This document shows positions 26,314 through 35,449 of a stretch of DNA of 64,000 nt, piece by piece. The translations under genes were made by a program, and so were the position numbers. Position 1 is the stretch's first letter, and each line of letters opens with the position of its first letter. The notes under the pieces are model-generated. The model made no database searches and was not told where the DNA came from. It worked only from the letters and a program-made list of their open reading frames with translations. The DNA lies in assembly GCF_963378095.1 (NCBI RefSeq), contig NZ_OY726397.1:1984001-2048000 (forward strand), given 5' to 3'. The stretch is from Mycolicibacterium sp. MU0053. Lineage in GTDB: Bacteria; Actinomycetota; Actinomycetes; Mycobacteriales; Mycobacteriaceae.

Positions 26314-27459
26314 ATGAGTGACGGACGTCGACGACGCAAGGCAAAACAAACGCGACGAGAAGAGCGACGCCGAAAGAAGCGCAATCCAGAAGCGCTTGCC
26401 GAACCGCGTATCGCCGACCCGGCGCCGCCGACAGGTGTGACGTGGGGTCCGCGCGACCTGCTGGTTCTGACGAGCGAGCTGATCCAGGCGACGCGACCGG
26501 ACCCGTTCGCGTGGCTGAGAACCGGTGACCGAGGGGAGCCGCCGAGCCTCGATGCGACCGTGGCCGGACTCATCGCTCAATGGGTCCCGAACAGCACCGC
26601 CGTGCTCGCGGTGCTCGCCGAACTCCTGGTCGACGACGAGAACCTACGGACTCGCTGTCGACTGGAGGTAGCCGCGCGCAGCCACCGACTGCCGCGTTGG
26701 ATCATCGAGCTGACGCACATCGAGGTCTACCGCGCCGCCCGCATCACGCACGTGCTTGGTGACGGCGACGAACTCCTGATCGGTGTTCGCCTTGTAGACG
26801 GGCACGAACTGACGTGTGCCGTCTTCATCGACCACAACATGCTGTCAGAGGTCAAAGACGCAGGCTTGGTGTCGGATTCGACCGACAACGTGCTTGTCGA
26901 ACTGGCCGAACGCAGCAACGATCCCGATACCAGCATCGTAGAGATGAGCCTCGCCGATGCGAGAGCGTGGATCGAACAGGGTCTCGACCAGCCGGTGATA
27001 ACGAGGGAAATTGGCTCCTGGCCAGGTGTTCAGCCCCTGGTCCGGTGGTTGATCGGACATCTGCCCGAATTCGGCGAGCCTTACCGGCCACCGGTCTGGG
27101 GTTATCGGCCGACCTTGGAGTTGTGTGCCGAGTTCTTCGCCTCCAGCCAGGGTGCGCAGTTCCAGGACTACGAGCATCAGGAGTTGCTGCTAGAACTCCT
27201 GGAAACCGGCAACGGGGATCCATTGCGATGGAGTGTCGCGCGCATCGAACAAGCCCTGGGCGGCTCGGGGCCCTACGACGAGCACCTTTCGGTGGGGAGT
27301 GTGTTGGACGCTCCTGAACTTCTGCCCGAGTTCGTCCCGTTCGTACACGCGAAGAGCGGGATTCGGGACGAACTGACTGCACAAGCGCTTGCGGTCATCG
27401 ACGAATTGGGCCCGGGTTATAGGCGGGAGGTGCTGGCAAGGGTCGAGTGGTCCGCGTGA
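26314..27459 (+). CDS. Conserved hypothetical protein, 381 residues
   Basis: Begins with a very basic tail (MSDGRRRRKAKQTRREERRR), suggesting nucleic-acid or ribosome contact, followed by an acidic, mainly helical body with no motif I recognise. The last 60 residues (FVPFVHAKSGIRDEL, then ALAVIDELGPGYRREVL) look like a helical tail. ATG 26314 is chosen over an in-frame TTG at 26284 because the basic tail begins there. It lies upstream of the RecB-nuclease/helicase gene but is separated from it by 130 bases, so it is probably a separate transcript. Function unknown. Confidence 0.7.
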   Translation: MSDGRRRRKAKQTRREERRRKKRNPEALAEPRIADPAPPTGVTWGPRDLLVLTSELIQATRPDPFAWLRTGDRGEPPSLDATVAGLIAQWVPNSTAVLAVLAELLVDDENLRTRCRLEVAARSHRLPRWIIELTHIEVYRAARITHVLGDGDELLIGVRLVDGHELTCAVFIDHNMLSEVKDAGLVSDSTDNVLVELAERSNDPDTSIVEMSLADARAWIEQGLDQPVITREIGSWPGVQPLVRWLIGHLPEFGEPYRPPVWGYRPTLELCAEFFASSQGAQFQDYEHQELLLELLETGNGDPLRWSVARIEQALGGSGPYDEHLSVGSVLDAPELLPEFVPFVHAKSGIRDELTAQALAVIDELGPGYRREVLARVEWSA

Positions 27460-27589
27460 ACGCGTGACATCAGCGTAGGCCTCGGTGTCACAGCCCGCTG
27501 CTAGGGTGCCAACCGTAGGAAAGCTGGGGGGATATGGACATTAGATCGTTGGGCCACGCAGGCAGCGTCTCGTGCCGGGAGCCGTACTG

Positions 27590-30500
27590 ATGACAGCATC
27601 CGCGCCGGGGCGCCTGCTCACCCCGTCGAAGGTGACGGCCTGGCTGGACTGCCCGCACTACCTGGCGTTATGCGCCCGGGTCGACGACGGCACCCTGCCG
27701 AGACCCGACTTCACCTTCGGCTCGTTCGCCGAGCTATTGCTGAACAAGGGCCTCGCGCACGAGCAGGACTGCCTGGACGAGTACCGGCGCCAAGGCAAGA
27801 CCATCCTAGAAGTTCCGGAGAAAGCCAAGGGCCAAATCTTCTCGTCCTGGGTGGCCGGCACTGGTAACCCGCTCGACGACTACGACGTCGTCTATCAGAT
27901 GCCGTTCATCCACAACGGTATTCGCGGTGTCGCCGACTTTGTGGTGCGCGTACAGGACCCCGATACCGGCGAGGTGAGCTACGAACCCGTCGACGCCAAG
28001 CTCACCCGCACTGAAGCCAAGCCCGGCCACGTGCTGCAGCTGTGCTTCTACGCCGACGCCATCGAGGCGTTGACCGGCCGACGCCCCGAACACATGCACA
28101 TCTGGCTGGGCTCCGGGCGCATGGAGACGCTACGAGTCCGTGACTTCCAGCCCTACTGGCGCCGGCTGCAGAAGCACCTCGCGGTGGCGCTGGCCGGGGG
28201 ACCGGCCGGCGGTACCGTCGCTGAGCCGTGCGCGCATTGCGAGTTCTGTAAGTTTCACCCGACCTGCGAAACATACTGGCGCCAAGTCGATTCACTGACC
28301 TACGTGGCCGGCATCCGCAAGCCCGACGTGACGGCACTGGTCGATGCCGACATCGCCACCCTGGCTGCCCTGGCCACCAACCAGGACCCGGTCGAGAATC
28401 TGGCACCTGAACGCCTGACCCGCCTGCGGGGACAGGCGGCGCTGCAGTTGACCGCCCGTGAACAGGCGCCGAATCGGCCGCCGTTTCAGCTGATCGAAGA
28501 AGGAGAACCGCCTTGGGGCCACGGATTCGAGTCGCTCCCCGAACCTGACGCCGGCGACGTGTTCCTCGACTTCGAGGGCCACCCGTTCTGGCGTGCCGAC
28601 ACCGGGCTGTTCTTCCTGATCGGACTCATTGAAAGGGATTCGAGTGGGCAGTGGCAGTACCGGTACTGGTGGGCGCACGACCTGGCCCAGGAGGCCGCCG
28701 CAGTCAAATCCCTCGTCGACTACCTCACTCACCGGCGCGAGCAGCACCCAGGCATGCACGTCTACCACTACAACCACACCGAACGCTCGGCCCTGCAGCG
28801 GATGGCTGAAACCCATGGCGTCGCGGAGGTCCCGCTGGCCGAGCTGATCGACACCGGTGCGTTTGTCGACCTGCTGCTGGTGGCGCGCAACAGCATTCAA
28901 GTCGGCACCGAGTCCTACGGGTTGAAGCACCTGGAGCGGTTGACCGACTTCGAACGCGGCCACGAGATCGATCAGGGTGCCGGAGCCGTCGTCCAGTACG
29001 AGCAGTACATGGCCGAGCCCAACCAGGCCGACCTCGATGCCATCGCCGCCTACAACGAGGACGACGTCCGGGCCACCATGGCCTTACGGGACTGGTTGAT
29101 TGAGCACCGCCCACCCGAGCTGCCCTGGCGCGCCGCCGTCATCGAGCCCGACCCCGGCATTCCGGAGCTCGACGAATGCGTCGCGCGGCTGCACGAATTC
29201 GAACCGGGCACAGACGAACACAATCTCGGTGATCTGCTGTGCTATTGGCGCGACGAGTGGTTCGCCTATGTTGCGCCCAAGAAGGTCAAGCTGGCCGCCG
29301 ACCCCCTCGACCTCCTAGACGATCCCGAGACCATCGCCGACTTGAGCCTCGTCGAACGTATCGAGCGCACCAGTAAGGCTGGCAAGGCCCTGTTGCCGGC
29401 GATGCGGTTCAGCTTTCCGGCACAGGATCTCGAGCGATTTCCCAGTAGCGGTGGGTCGGTCATGATCGCCGTCCCCACCGGAGAGTGGCGGTCCGCCAGT
29501 ATCGACAAGTTGGACCGCGACGCACGGGCCCTCGACCTGCTGTGGAACGTGGATCTGCAGGAGATTGGCGGCCAGCCGCGGGCGGCGGTGTTGCATGATT
29601 GGGTCGCCGCAAAGCCCAAACCCGAGGCACTGCAAGACTTCGCGGAAGACCTCTTGGATGGCCGCGCACCCAACCCCGTGACGCTGGCCCTGCTGCGGCG
29701 CGAACTGCCACGCTTCACCGACCGGGCCCGCACGGAGTTCATCGACGACCTTGATGACATGACCGAGTGGGTCACCCACTTGGACCACAGCGTCGTGGCG
29801 GTGCAAGGCCCTCCCGGCACCGGAAAGACCTACCGTGGCGCACGATCGATCCGCGCGCTAGTACGAGCCGGTCAGCGCGTGGGGATCACCGCGGTCAGCC
29901 ATTACGCGATCGCCAACCTGCTTGAGGGCGTGGTGGAGGCGTTCACCCAAACCGGCGAACTCCACCTGCTAAAGGCGGTGTGCAACGCGGGCACCAGTTC
30001 GGTGGCGCGGCTCCCCGGCGTCACGTACGGCGACAACAACAAGTGCGCCCGCGACGAGTACAACGTGGTGGCCGGCACCACCTGGCTGTTTTCCAACGAC
30101 GCGATGCGCGACGCCCCCGTGGACGTGTTGCTGATCGATGAAGCCGGCCAGTTGGCGCTGGCCGACGCTTTGGCGGCCTCCGGTGCGGCACACAACTTGG
30201 TACTGCTGGGCGATCCGCTGCAGCTGCCGCAGGTGGCCGGGGCCAGCCACCCCGGCATCTCCGGTCGCAGCGTCCTGGACCACATCGTGGGCGACGACGT
30301 GCTACTGCCCGCGGACCGCGGGGTCTTTCTGCAGGAGACCCGACGGATGCAACCCGATGTCTGCGCATTCATCTCAAGCCAGATCTACGACGGGCGCCTG
30401 CACAGCTTCGAGGACTGCAAGCAGCAGACGACCGTCGCGGGGACCGGGCTGCGCTGGCTGAGAGTCGATCACGAGGGCAATCGCACCTGGTCGGTGCAGG

Positions 30501-30934
30501 AAGCCGACGCGATTGCCGAGGAGCTATCCCGGCTGATCGGCACGCCCTGGACCAACCAACAGGGTGAGACCAACCCGTTGCAGCCAAGCGATTTCATGGT
30601 GGTCGCCCCATACAACCTTCAGGTCAACGCCATCAAGGCCCGACTCGCCAAGGATCCGGCCCTGGTTGACGTCCCCGTGGGCACCGTCGACAAGTTCCAG
30701 GGCCGCGAAGCGGCGGTGGTGTTCTTCAGCATGGCCGCCTCCAGCGGCGAGGACATCACCAGGGGAGTGGACTTCCTGTTCTCCCGCAACCGGCTCAACG
30801 TCGCCGTCAGCCGGGCCCGCTGCCTGGCCTACCTCGTCTGTACTGATGCGCTGCTGGACACCCGGGCCCGCACGGTCGAGGACATGCGGCTGGTCGCCAC
30901 GCTCAATGCGTTCGTCGAGGCTGCTGAGCCGTGA
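27590..30934 (+). CDS. TM0106-type RecB-like nuclease fused to a superfamily 1 helicase
   Basis: A 1114-residue protein. The N-terminal half is a TM0106-family RecB/PD-(D/E)XK nuclease: PSKVTAWLDCPHYLALCAR, catalytic-type ADFVVRVQD with EPVDAKL, and a cysteine group (CAHCEFCKFHPTC) typical of an iron-sulphur-bound RecB nuclease. A central RNase H-like exonuclease segment follows (VFLDFEGHP, then YNEDDVRATMALRDW). The C-terminal half is a Dna2/Upf1-like helicase: VQGPPGTGKTYRGAR near residue 740, LLIDEAGQLALAD near 847, GDPLQLPQV, VDKFQGREAAVVFF and NRLNVAVSRARC. Such proteins probably process DNA ends or recombination intermediates. ATG 27590 is selected because the conserved N-terminus begins there; a GTG 18 bases upstream is possible. 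Confidence 0.88.
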   Translation: MTASAPGRLLTPSKVTAWLDCPHYLALCARVDDGTLPRPDFTFGSFAELLLNKGLAHEQDCLDEYRRQGKTILEVPEKAKGQIFSSWVAGTGNPLDDYDVVYQMPFIHNGIRGVADFVVRVQDPDTGEVSYEPVDAKLTRTEAKPGHVLQLCFYADAIEALTGRRPEHMHIWLGSGRMETLRVRDFQPYWRRLQKHLAVALAGGPAGGTVAEPCAHCEFCKFHPTCETYWRQVDSLTYVAGIRKPDVTALVDADIATLAALATNQDPVENLAPERLTRLRGQAALQLTAREQAPNRPPFQLIEEGEPPWGHGFESLPEPDAGDVFLDFEGHPFWRADTGLFFLIGLIERDSSGQWQYRYWWAHDLAQEAAAVKSLVDYLTHRREQHPGMHVYHYNHTERSALQRMAETHGVAEVPLAELIDTGAFVDLLLVARNSIQVGTESYGLKHLERLTDFERGHEIDQGAGAVVQYEQYMAEPNQADLDAIAAYNEDDVRATMALRDWLIEHRPPELPWRAAVIEPDPGIPELDECVARLHEFEPGTDEHNLGDLLCYWRDEWFAYVAPKKVKLAADPLDLLDDPETIADLSLVERIERTSKAGKALLPAMRFSFPAQDLERFPSSGGSVMIAVPTGEWRSASIDKLDRDARALDLLWNVDLQEIGGQPRAAVLHDWVAAKPKPEALQDFAEDLLDGRAPNPVTLALLRRELPRFTDRARTEFIDDLDDMTEWVTHLDHSVVAVQGPPGTGKTYRGARSIRALVRAGQRVGITAVSHYAIANLLEGVVEAFTQTGELHLLKAVCNAGTSSVARLPGVTYGDNNKCARDEYNVVAGTTWLFSNDAMRDAPVDVLLIDEAGQLALADALAASGAAHNLVLLGDPLQLPQVAGASHPGISGRSVLDHIVGDDVLLPADRGVFLQETRRMQPDVCAFISSQIYDGRLHSFEDCKQQTTVAGTGLRWLRVDHEGNRTWSVQEADAIAEELSRLIGTPWTNQQGETNPLQPSDFMVVAPYNLQVNAIKARLAKDPALVDVPVGTVDKFQGREAAVVFFSMAASSGEDITRGVDFLFSRNRLNVAVSRARCLAYLVCTDALLDTRARTVEDMRLVATLNAFVEAAEP

Positions 30935-30977
30935 CTACCCCATGGCCTGGCAATGCGTGTCGAGTGAAGATCAGCGG

Positions 30978-31331
30978 CTAACTCTGCCGATCGTCTGTGG
31001 TGTCTTCCTCTGCGAGCAGTGCAGTCACCGCCACACTCAGGGGATCCATGTCGTTGGCAATCACGTCGTCCACGATTGTGGCGTCGATGTCAAAGTATTC
31101 GTGTATCAGAAAGTTTCGCATAGCCGCGATCTGGCGCCACGGGATCTCGGGACGTCTGGAAGTCACGCTGGCCGGCAGCGCATTCACTGCCTCTCCGACG
31201 ATGCCAATCTCCCGAAGCACTACTGACAACGCCATATCGGAATGCGGGTCGTCAAGTGACCGACGGAATTCATTGACCTTGCCGATGGCCGCGTGTATGT
31301 CGCGCAGGCGGTCCCGGGGCGATCTACTCAC
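30978..31331 (-). CDS. hepT: HepT-type HEPN ribonuclease toxin
   Basis: A 117-residue DUF86 protein. The HEPN active-site motif is RNFLIHEYFDID (R-x4-H-x-Y). In HepT toxins the Arg and His cleave RNA, and the Tyr two residues after the His is AMPylated by the partner MntA to silence the toxin. It overlaps mntA by four bases (ATGA) as second gene of the pair, so antitoxin is translated first. Motif residues are all present, so it looks active. Confidence 0.9.
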   Translation of the reverse strand: MSRSPRDRLRDIHAAIGKVNEFRRSLDDPHSDMALSVVLREIGIVGEAVNALPASVTSRRPEIPWRQIAAMRNFLIHEYFDIDATIVDDVIANDMDPLSVAVTALLAEEDTTDDRQS

Positions 31332-31645
31332 AGCGCAATTGCCTGCTGACGCGCAGTCTCGGACACTCCGGCCTTGAGGAGGCGCTCGTCGGCAACGTCA
31401 ATGCGCATCTGTAGAAGCTCTTCGAGTTCGAGACGGATGCCAGACAAACGCGCCAGTCGACTGCCGGGTCCTACATCGGAAAGGTCGAGCAAGATGTCGA
31501 CATCGCTGTCTGGCCCGGCATTGCCTTGTGCTACCGATCCGAACAGCCTCGGATTGCTCGCGCCATACTTCGTGAGGACGGCACAAATCGCTTCCCGATG
31601 CCGCTGAACCGTCTCCAGCGCTCGCCTGCTGTACGCACTGGTCAT
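31328..31645 (-). CDS. mntA: MntA-type nucleotidyltransferase antitoxin
   Basis: A 105-residue minimal nucleotidyltransferase. LFGSVAQGNAGPDSDVDILL carries the GS-x10-D-x-D signature for Mg-ATP binding. MntA transfers AMP groups to the tyrosine of HepT. ATG 31645 overlaps the stop of the small upstream ORF (ATGA), so mntA may be translated as part of a longer message that begins with the ADP-ribosylglycohydrolase gene. Confidence 0.9.
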   Translation of the reverse strand: MTSAYSRRALETVQRHREAICAVLTKYGASNPRLFGSVAQGNAGPDSDVDILLDLSDVGPGSRLARLSGIRLELEELLQMRIDVADERLLKAGVSETARQQAIAL

Positions 31646-31953
31646 CCAGCTATTCTACCGGCGATGCCTGGTCGGGCGATGTTGATTACGAAGAGATGAT
31701 GACCATGGGCGACACCGTAGATAATCAGGGCGTCCGTGCGAGACGAAATGGCGATCCGCGCTTTGCACAAAACCCTTCGTCGGCCAGCGTCCCGCCGTGC
31801 GGGTACCGGCCGCTTCCTTCTCCAGGCAGACGTCGTACGCGGTGCGTCCGGGGTCCGCAAGACGGGCGCGGTCGCAACAAGGCGATCGGACAATTGACCG
31901 GGGTCGAGCACGCCGCGCCAGGTCAGTTCGCTTTCGGTGTCTCGATCAGGCAT
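31642..31953 (-). CDS. Small ORF bridging the glycohydrolase and mntA, 103 residues
   Basis: ATG 31953 overlaps the end of the ADP-ribosylglycohydrolase gene by eight bases and the TGA at 31644 overlaps the mntA start (ATGA), so it fits exactly between two genes. It starts MPDRDTESELTWRGVLDPG, has a basic middle and ends with a hydrophobic stretch (ALIIYGVAHGHHLFVINIA). No domain is recognised. The alternative is 300 bases of noncoding DNA; the double overlap and protein-like termini favour translation. Confidence 0.45.
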   Translation of the reverse strand: MPDRDTESELTWRGVLDPGQLSDRLVATAPVLRTPDAPRTTSAWRRKRPVPARRDAGRRRVLCKARIAISSRTDALIIYGVAHGHHLFVINIARPGIAGRIAG

Positions 31954-33409
31954 CTCGCCTGCCGGCATCCGCGGGCTGCGGTGGTGATTGCAGTGCCTCT
32001 CCCAAGCGCTGCAACGCTTCCCGAAACGCCGGATTCGGATTCGCGTTGGGTAGCGCCGCGAGCACGTCCCGCAACGCCTCGTCCGCGCCGACCGCGCGCA
32101 ACCGCGCACCATATAGCGCCGCGGTGGTGGGGGTACGGCTGTAGGCCTCGGCGCAATGCACCAACACCGTGCGCCCTTGAGCCCGAAGGGTTTCGATTGC
32201 GCGCACGGTATCGAGCAGGACGAAATCCAGGTGCGGGTTCTCGTCGGGATCGGTCTTGTCGATCAACCGCACCTCGACGTGCGGCATCCCAGCGGGCACG
32301 TCGGCGTCGGCCACGCGGCACAGTGAGACCACCGCGTCCACTTCGGCCGGCAGTCGACGCAGCGCCCCGACACCGCCGAGCAGAACGTCCGGATCGTACG
32401 GGTGAGGAGTGAGCGTGTTGATCCGCGAACCCGGATACGTCGGTCCCTTGGCGGGGCGGCCCTTGCGGTGGATGGCGGTCGCCAGCCCCACCAGTCCGCG
32501 CGCAGTCAGATCCGGCCAGCCGTGCAGCAGGTGGCGCCACTCCAGCGGCACGGCCGACGCACCGTAGGCCGCACCGAGCAGACCGCCCGCGATCGCCGCG
32601 ACCGTATCGGTGTCATTGCCGGCCCGCACCGCCGCGTCGAGGCCGCGCCGAAGATGCTCGGCCCGGTCGGTTCCGGGCCCGGCCACGGTGGTGGCAATCG
32701 CCGACCAGGCAGCTTGCAGCGCCGCGACCACCCATCCGTTGTTGGCGAAATCGGAGGGACGAGACACTTCTGCCTGTTCGATCCGTGTCGACCAGACCTC
32801 TCGGCGGTCACCACCGATGTGGCGCAACCCGATTCGGACATCCAACTCCGTGGTCAGCACCGCATGACGGATCGCGCAGCACCACAACACCGTGGCATCG
32901 CCTGCATCGGGATCGAAATGGGTGAGCTCGCTGATCGCCCGGGCGGCCGCCACCAGGGCGTGCTCGTCATCAAGATAAGCCAACGCCACCGGCGCGGTCC
33001 GCATCAGCGAACCATTGCCGGCGGTGCGACCGGTGCGCTCGTGCAGCGTCGCCGCCGCGGTGCGCGCGTGGGCCGCCGAGATGCGCCCCTCGCGGGCAGC
33101 TGTGGCCAGAACGGACCGCGTCTGGATGCCGACATCCTTGGCGCCCAAAGACCACTCGTGCCAGCGAGCCACGATGGCGTCCTGCGCCGTCGACTCGCGT
33201 AGGTCCGCTCCCGTAGCGGCGACCTCGGCGATGGCAATCGCCATGGCGGTGTCGTCGGTCCATTCACTCGGCTCCCACGGCCCACCCCCGGCCATCTCTA
33301 CCGGCAACTCGGGCCCTCGCGGCGGCTGGAACTCGTACGGCGCGCCCAGCGCGTCCCCCGCCGCGGTCCCCAACAGCACGCCCTCGACCCGGTCATTCAG
33401 TGATGCCAT
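31946..33409 (-). CDS. ADP-ribosylglycohydrolase fused to a dual-specificity phosphatase-like domain
   Basis: A 487-residue protein. Residues 1-~320 are an ARH/DraG-type hydrolase: GTAAGDALGAPYEF, the Mg-binding SEWTDDTAMA, NGSLMRTAP and, later, AGNDTDTVAAIAGGLLGAAYG. This family removes ADP-ribose from proteins or nucleic acids. The C-terminal ~130 residues carry VLVHCAEAYSRTPT, the HC-x5-R loop of cysteine phosphatases. ATG 33409 has an excellent site (GGGGGTGGAG); GTG 33415 is two codons upstream. It is divergent from an NrtR-like gene with a shared palindrome in between, so probably regulated by it, and probably co-translated with the downstream small ORF, mntA and hepT. Confidence 0.85.
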   Translation of the reverse strand: MASLNDRVEGVLLGTAAGDALGAPYEFQPPRGPELPVEMAGGGPWEPSEWTDDTAMAIAIAEVAATGADLRESTAQDAIVARWHEWSLGAKDVGIQTRSVLATAAREGRISAAHARTAAATLHERTGRTAGNGSLMRTAPVALAYLDDEHALVAAARAISELTHFDPDAGDATVLWCCAIRHAVLTTELDVRIGLRHIGGDRREVWSTRIEQAEVSRPSDFANNGWVVAALQAAWSAIATTVAGPGTDRAEHLRRGLDAAVRAGNDTDTVAAIAGGLLGAAYGASAVPLEWRHLLHGWPDLTARGLVGLATAIHRKGRPAKGPTYPGSRINTLTPHPYDPDVLLGGVGALRRLPAEVDAVVSLCRVADADVPAGMPHVEVRLIDKTDPDENPHLDFVLLDTVRAIETLRAQGRTVLVHCAEAYSRTPTTAALYGARLRAVGADEALRDVLAALPNANPNPAFREALQRLGEALQSPPQPADAGRRDA

Positions 33410-33423
33410 CTCCACCCCCAGTT

Positions 33424-33447
33424 CAATTTGCGCAAAAGTGCGCTAAA
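33424..33447. promoter_or_regulatory. Candidate NrtR operator palindrome between divergent genes
   Basis: AATTTGCGCAAAAGTGCGCTAAAT is an imperfect palindrome with arms TTTnGCGCA and TGCGCnAAA around a short AT-rich centre. It lies in the 67-base gap between the glycohydrolase and the NrtR-like gene. NrtR regulators bind such inverted repeats and are released by ADP-ribose or related nucleotides. No other palindrome of this quality is seen in the gap. Confidence 0.6.
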
Positions 33448-33476
33448 TGAGATGGACTGTACGCTGGGGCACTGAC

Positions 33477-34142
33477 ATGGACAACAAGAACCACAGAGAC
33501 AGCAGCGGACGCACCCTGGGGGACTACCCAAGACCCTCGGTTGCCGTCGACGCGGCTGTGCTCACCGTCGATCCTGCGGTCGGGTTGTCGGTCCTGCAGG
33601 TCAGGCGGACAGGAGGTCGAGGTTGGGCGCTGCCGGGCACCTTCCTGCACGCCGGCGAGACCCTGGCCGACGCCGTCGCTCGGGCACTGGCGGACAAAGC
33701 CAACGTGACCGGGTTATGCCCCCGCCAACTCCACGTCTTCGATGACCCAGAGCGCGACGATCGTGGCTGGGTGTTGTCGGTGGCGCACGTCGCCGTCGTC
33801 CCGCCAGATCGGCTAACCAGCCGCCTCGTCGCCACCACCCGACTGGTCCCCGTGCATGCACCGGGCCGACTGATCTACGACCACGCCGACATCATCGCGC
33901 TGTCCGTCGAGGACGTGCGCACCCGCTACGAAGCGTCGCCGGATCCCGACCGTCTGCTCGGCGAGGAATTCACCCTGCGCGACCTTCGGTTGGTCCACGA
34001 GGGCGTCGCGGGGTCCGCGCTGCAACGTGACACGTTCCGGCGTTCGATGGAGTCCCAACTCGTCGCGACCGGCGCCACCACGGCGGGCGGGCGAGGACGC
34101 CCCGCGGAGTTGTTCCGGCGACGGGTCAACCTCGAGTCATGA
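33477..34142 (+). CDS. nrtR: NrtR-family Nudix-related transcriptional regulator
   Basis: A 221-residue protein. The N-terminal part is a Nudix-like ligand domain (PSVAVDAAVLTVD, then WALPGTFLHAGETLADAVARAL); the catalytic Glu residues of the Nudix box are not conserved (ALADKANV where REXXEE is expected), as usual in regulators that bind but do not cleave ADP-ribose. The C-terminal part is a winged helix (FTLRDLRLVHEGV, then ending GRPAELFRRR). ATG 33477 is preferred: GGGG precedes it and it clears the palindrome, while ATG 33447 lies within it. Probably autoregulated and controlling the divergent glycohydrolase gene. Confidence 0.85.
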   Translation: MDNKNHRDSSGRTLGDYPRPSVAVDAAVLTVDPAVGLSVLQVRRTGGRGWALPGTFLHAGETLADAVARALADKANVTGLCPRQLHVFDDPERDDRGWVLSVAHVAVVPPDRLTSRLVATTRLVPVHAPGRLIYDHADIIALSVEDVRTRYEASPDPDRLLGEEFTLRDLRLVHEGVAGSALQRDTFRRSMESQLVATGATTAGGRGRPAELFRRRVNLES

Positions 34143-34153
34143 ACGGCCGCGGC

Positions 34154-35158
34154 TCACCATCCGCCTGAAGTCACGGAGTGTTCGCGCTGAATTGTGCTCT
34201 CGCCCGACCAGCGGTAGGCGGTCAGCGCGCCGTCTTTCACCGCGCTGAAGTCGACGCACGCGGTGTAGTCCGTCCAGTCGTGCCGGTGTTTCGGAGGCGC
34301 CTGCCGCCAGTAATGACCGTAGACCACCGGGATTTCGTCGGTATAGACGAAGGACCGGGTGTCGCTCCGCAGTTCCAGGTCGGGCAGCGGCGGGTAGGGC
34401 TCGCCGGCCGCGGTGGTGAAATTGCCTGCCATTTCGGCGATGTCGCGCAGGGTGCGGCCGCCGTTGTTCCACCATTGTATTCGGGCGTTGTCGCGCGGCG
34501 TGCCGTCTTTGTCGTGGTAGGGGAGCTGCCCATGGTTGACCAGACTGATCTCGGGGCCCTTCAGCAGCGTCTCGACCGCACGGTACAGCGGATGGTGCTC
34601 GGTGCTGGCCGCCACCAGATGGTCGATGTGGGCGAACGGGGTATTCGATCCGCAGTGGTGCTCGACCACTGCGATGGAGTCCGCGTGCCAGCAGGCGTGG
34701 ACGACCCGCAGGCCACCGAGATCCAGCCAGAGCGGAATCGTCTTGAACCACTGCAGGTATCGCTGCCGGTCAATGCCGGTGACCTGGTCGAGGAAGGCCT
34801 TGTGCTGTTTCGCGTTCTTCTCCGACCTTTCGTCGTCCGGGTCATCGTGTGGGCGTAGGTACTTCCCGCTGCCGGGCGGCCATTCGGTGTCATAGGCGAG
34901 GGCGTTGAACTCGTGATTGCCCATGACGATCCGGGCGCTGTCCGCATCGACCATGGCCTTGACCACCTCGAGCACGCGCAACTGTTCGTCGCCGCGATCG
35001 ATCAGGTCGCCGACGAAGATCGCCTGCCGACTGGGATGGCGGTATGCGGCTGCGGGCTCGGCCATGTAGCCGAGTTCGGTGAGTAGTTCCTCGAGCTTGG
35101 TGGCGCATCCGTGGACGTCGCCGATGATGTCGTAGCCTTCGATTCGCTGAACGTTCAT
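34154..35158 (-). CDS. Metallophosphoesterase (calcineurin-like, PrpA/ApaH type)
   Basis: A 334-residue phosphoesterase with the full metal-site set: YDIIGDVHGC, FVGDLIDRGDEQ, RIVMGNHEFNA, VVHACWHAD and a late VVYGHYWR. These are the motifs of serine/threonine phosphatases and diadenosine tetraphosphatases. Substrate is unknown. ATG 35158 (MNVQRIEGYD) follows GAGAGGATC. The gene ends 12 bases from the convergent nrtR. A neighbour that hydrolyses dinucleotide or phosphoester bonds would fit an ADP-ribose theme, but this is inference. Confidence 0.85.
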   Translation of the reverse strand: MNVQRIEGYDIIGDVHGCATKLEELLTELGYMAEPAAAYRHPSRQAIFVGDLIDRGDEQLRVLEVVKAMVDADSARIVMGNHEFNALAYDTEWPPGSGKYLRPHDDPDDERSEKNAKQHKAFLDQVTGIDRQRYLQWFKTIPLWLDLGGLRVVHACWHADSIAVVEHHCGSNTPFAHIDHLVAASTEHHPLYRAVETLLKGPEISLVNHGQLPYHDKDGTPRDNARIQWWNNGGRTLRDIAEMAGNFTTAAGEPYPPLPDLELRSDTRSFVYTDEIPVVYGHYWRQAPPKHRHDWTDYTACVDFSAVKDGALTAYRWSGESTIQREHSVTSGGW

Positions 35159-35449
35159 CTTGTGTGATCCTCTCAATGGGGTTCGGATAGAGCAGACTGG
35201 GACTTCGTGTTACCGCGGTCCGCATCAGAAACGACATGCGGTCGAATCTCACACGTCCCGGGTATCACTGAGGTCCAATCCGAACACCTTGGCGCGCAGA
35301 CGATGTCGGTCTTCCACCCGCGCTTCGTCCCGACGTCTCTGGGCGGCCACGCCGAGGTGCACCTTCAATGCCTGGAGCCATTGCTTGCGGTGCCCAGGGC
35401 CAATAGAGGCGCAGTCCTTCGCTTGAGACATCGCGATATTCCCCGAGTT

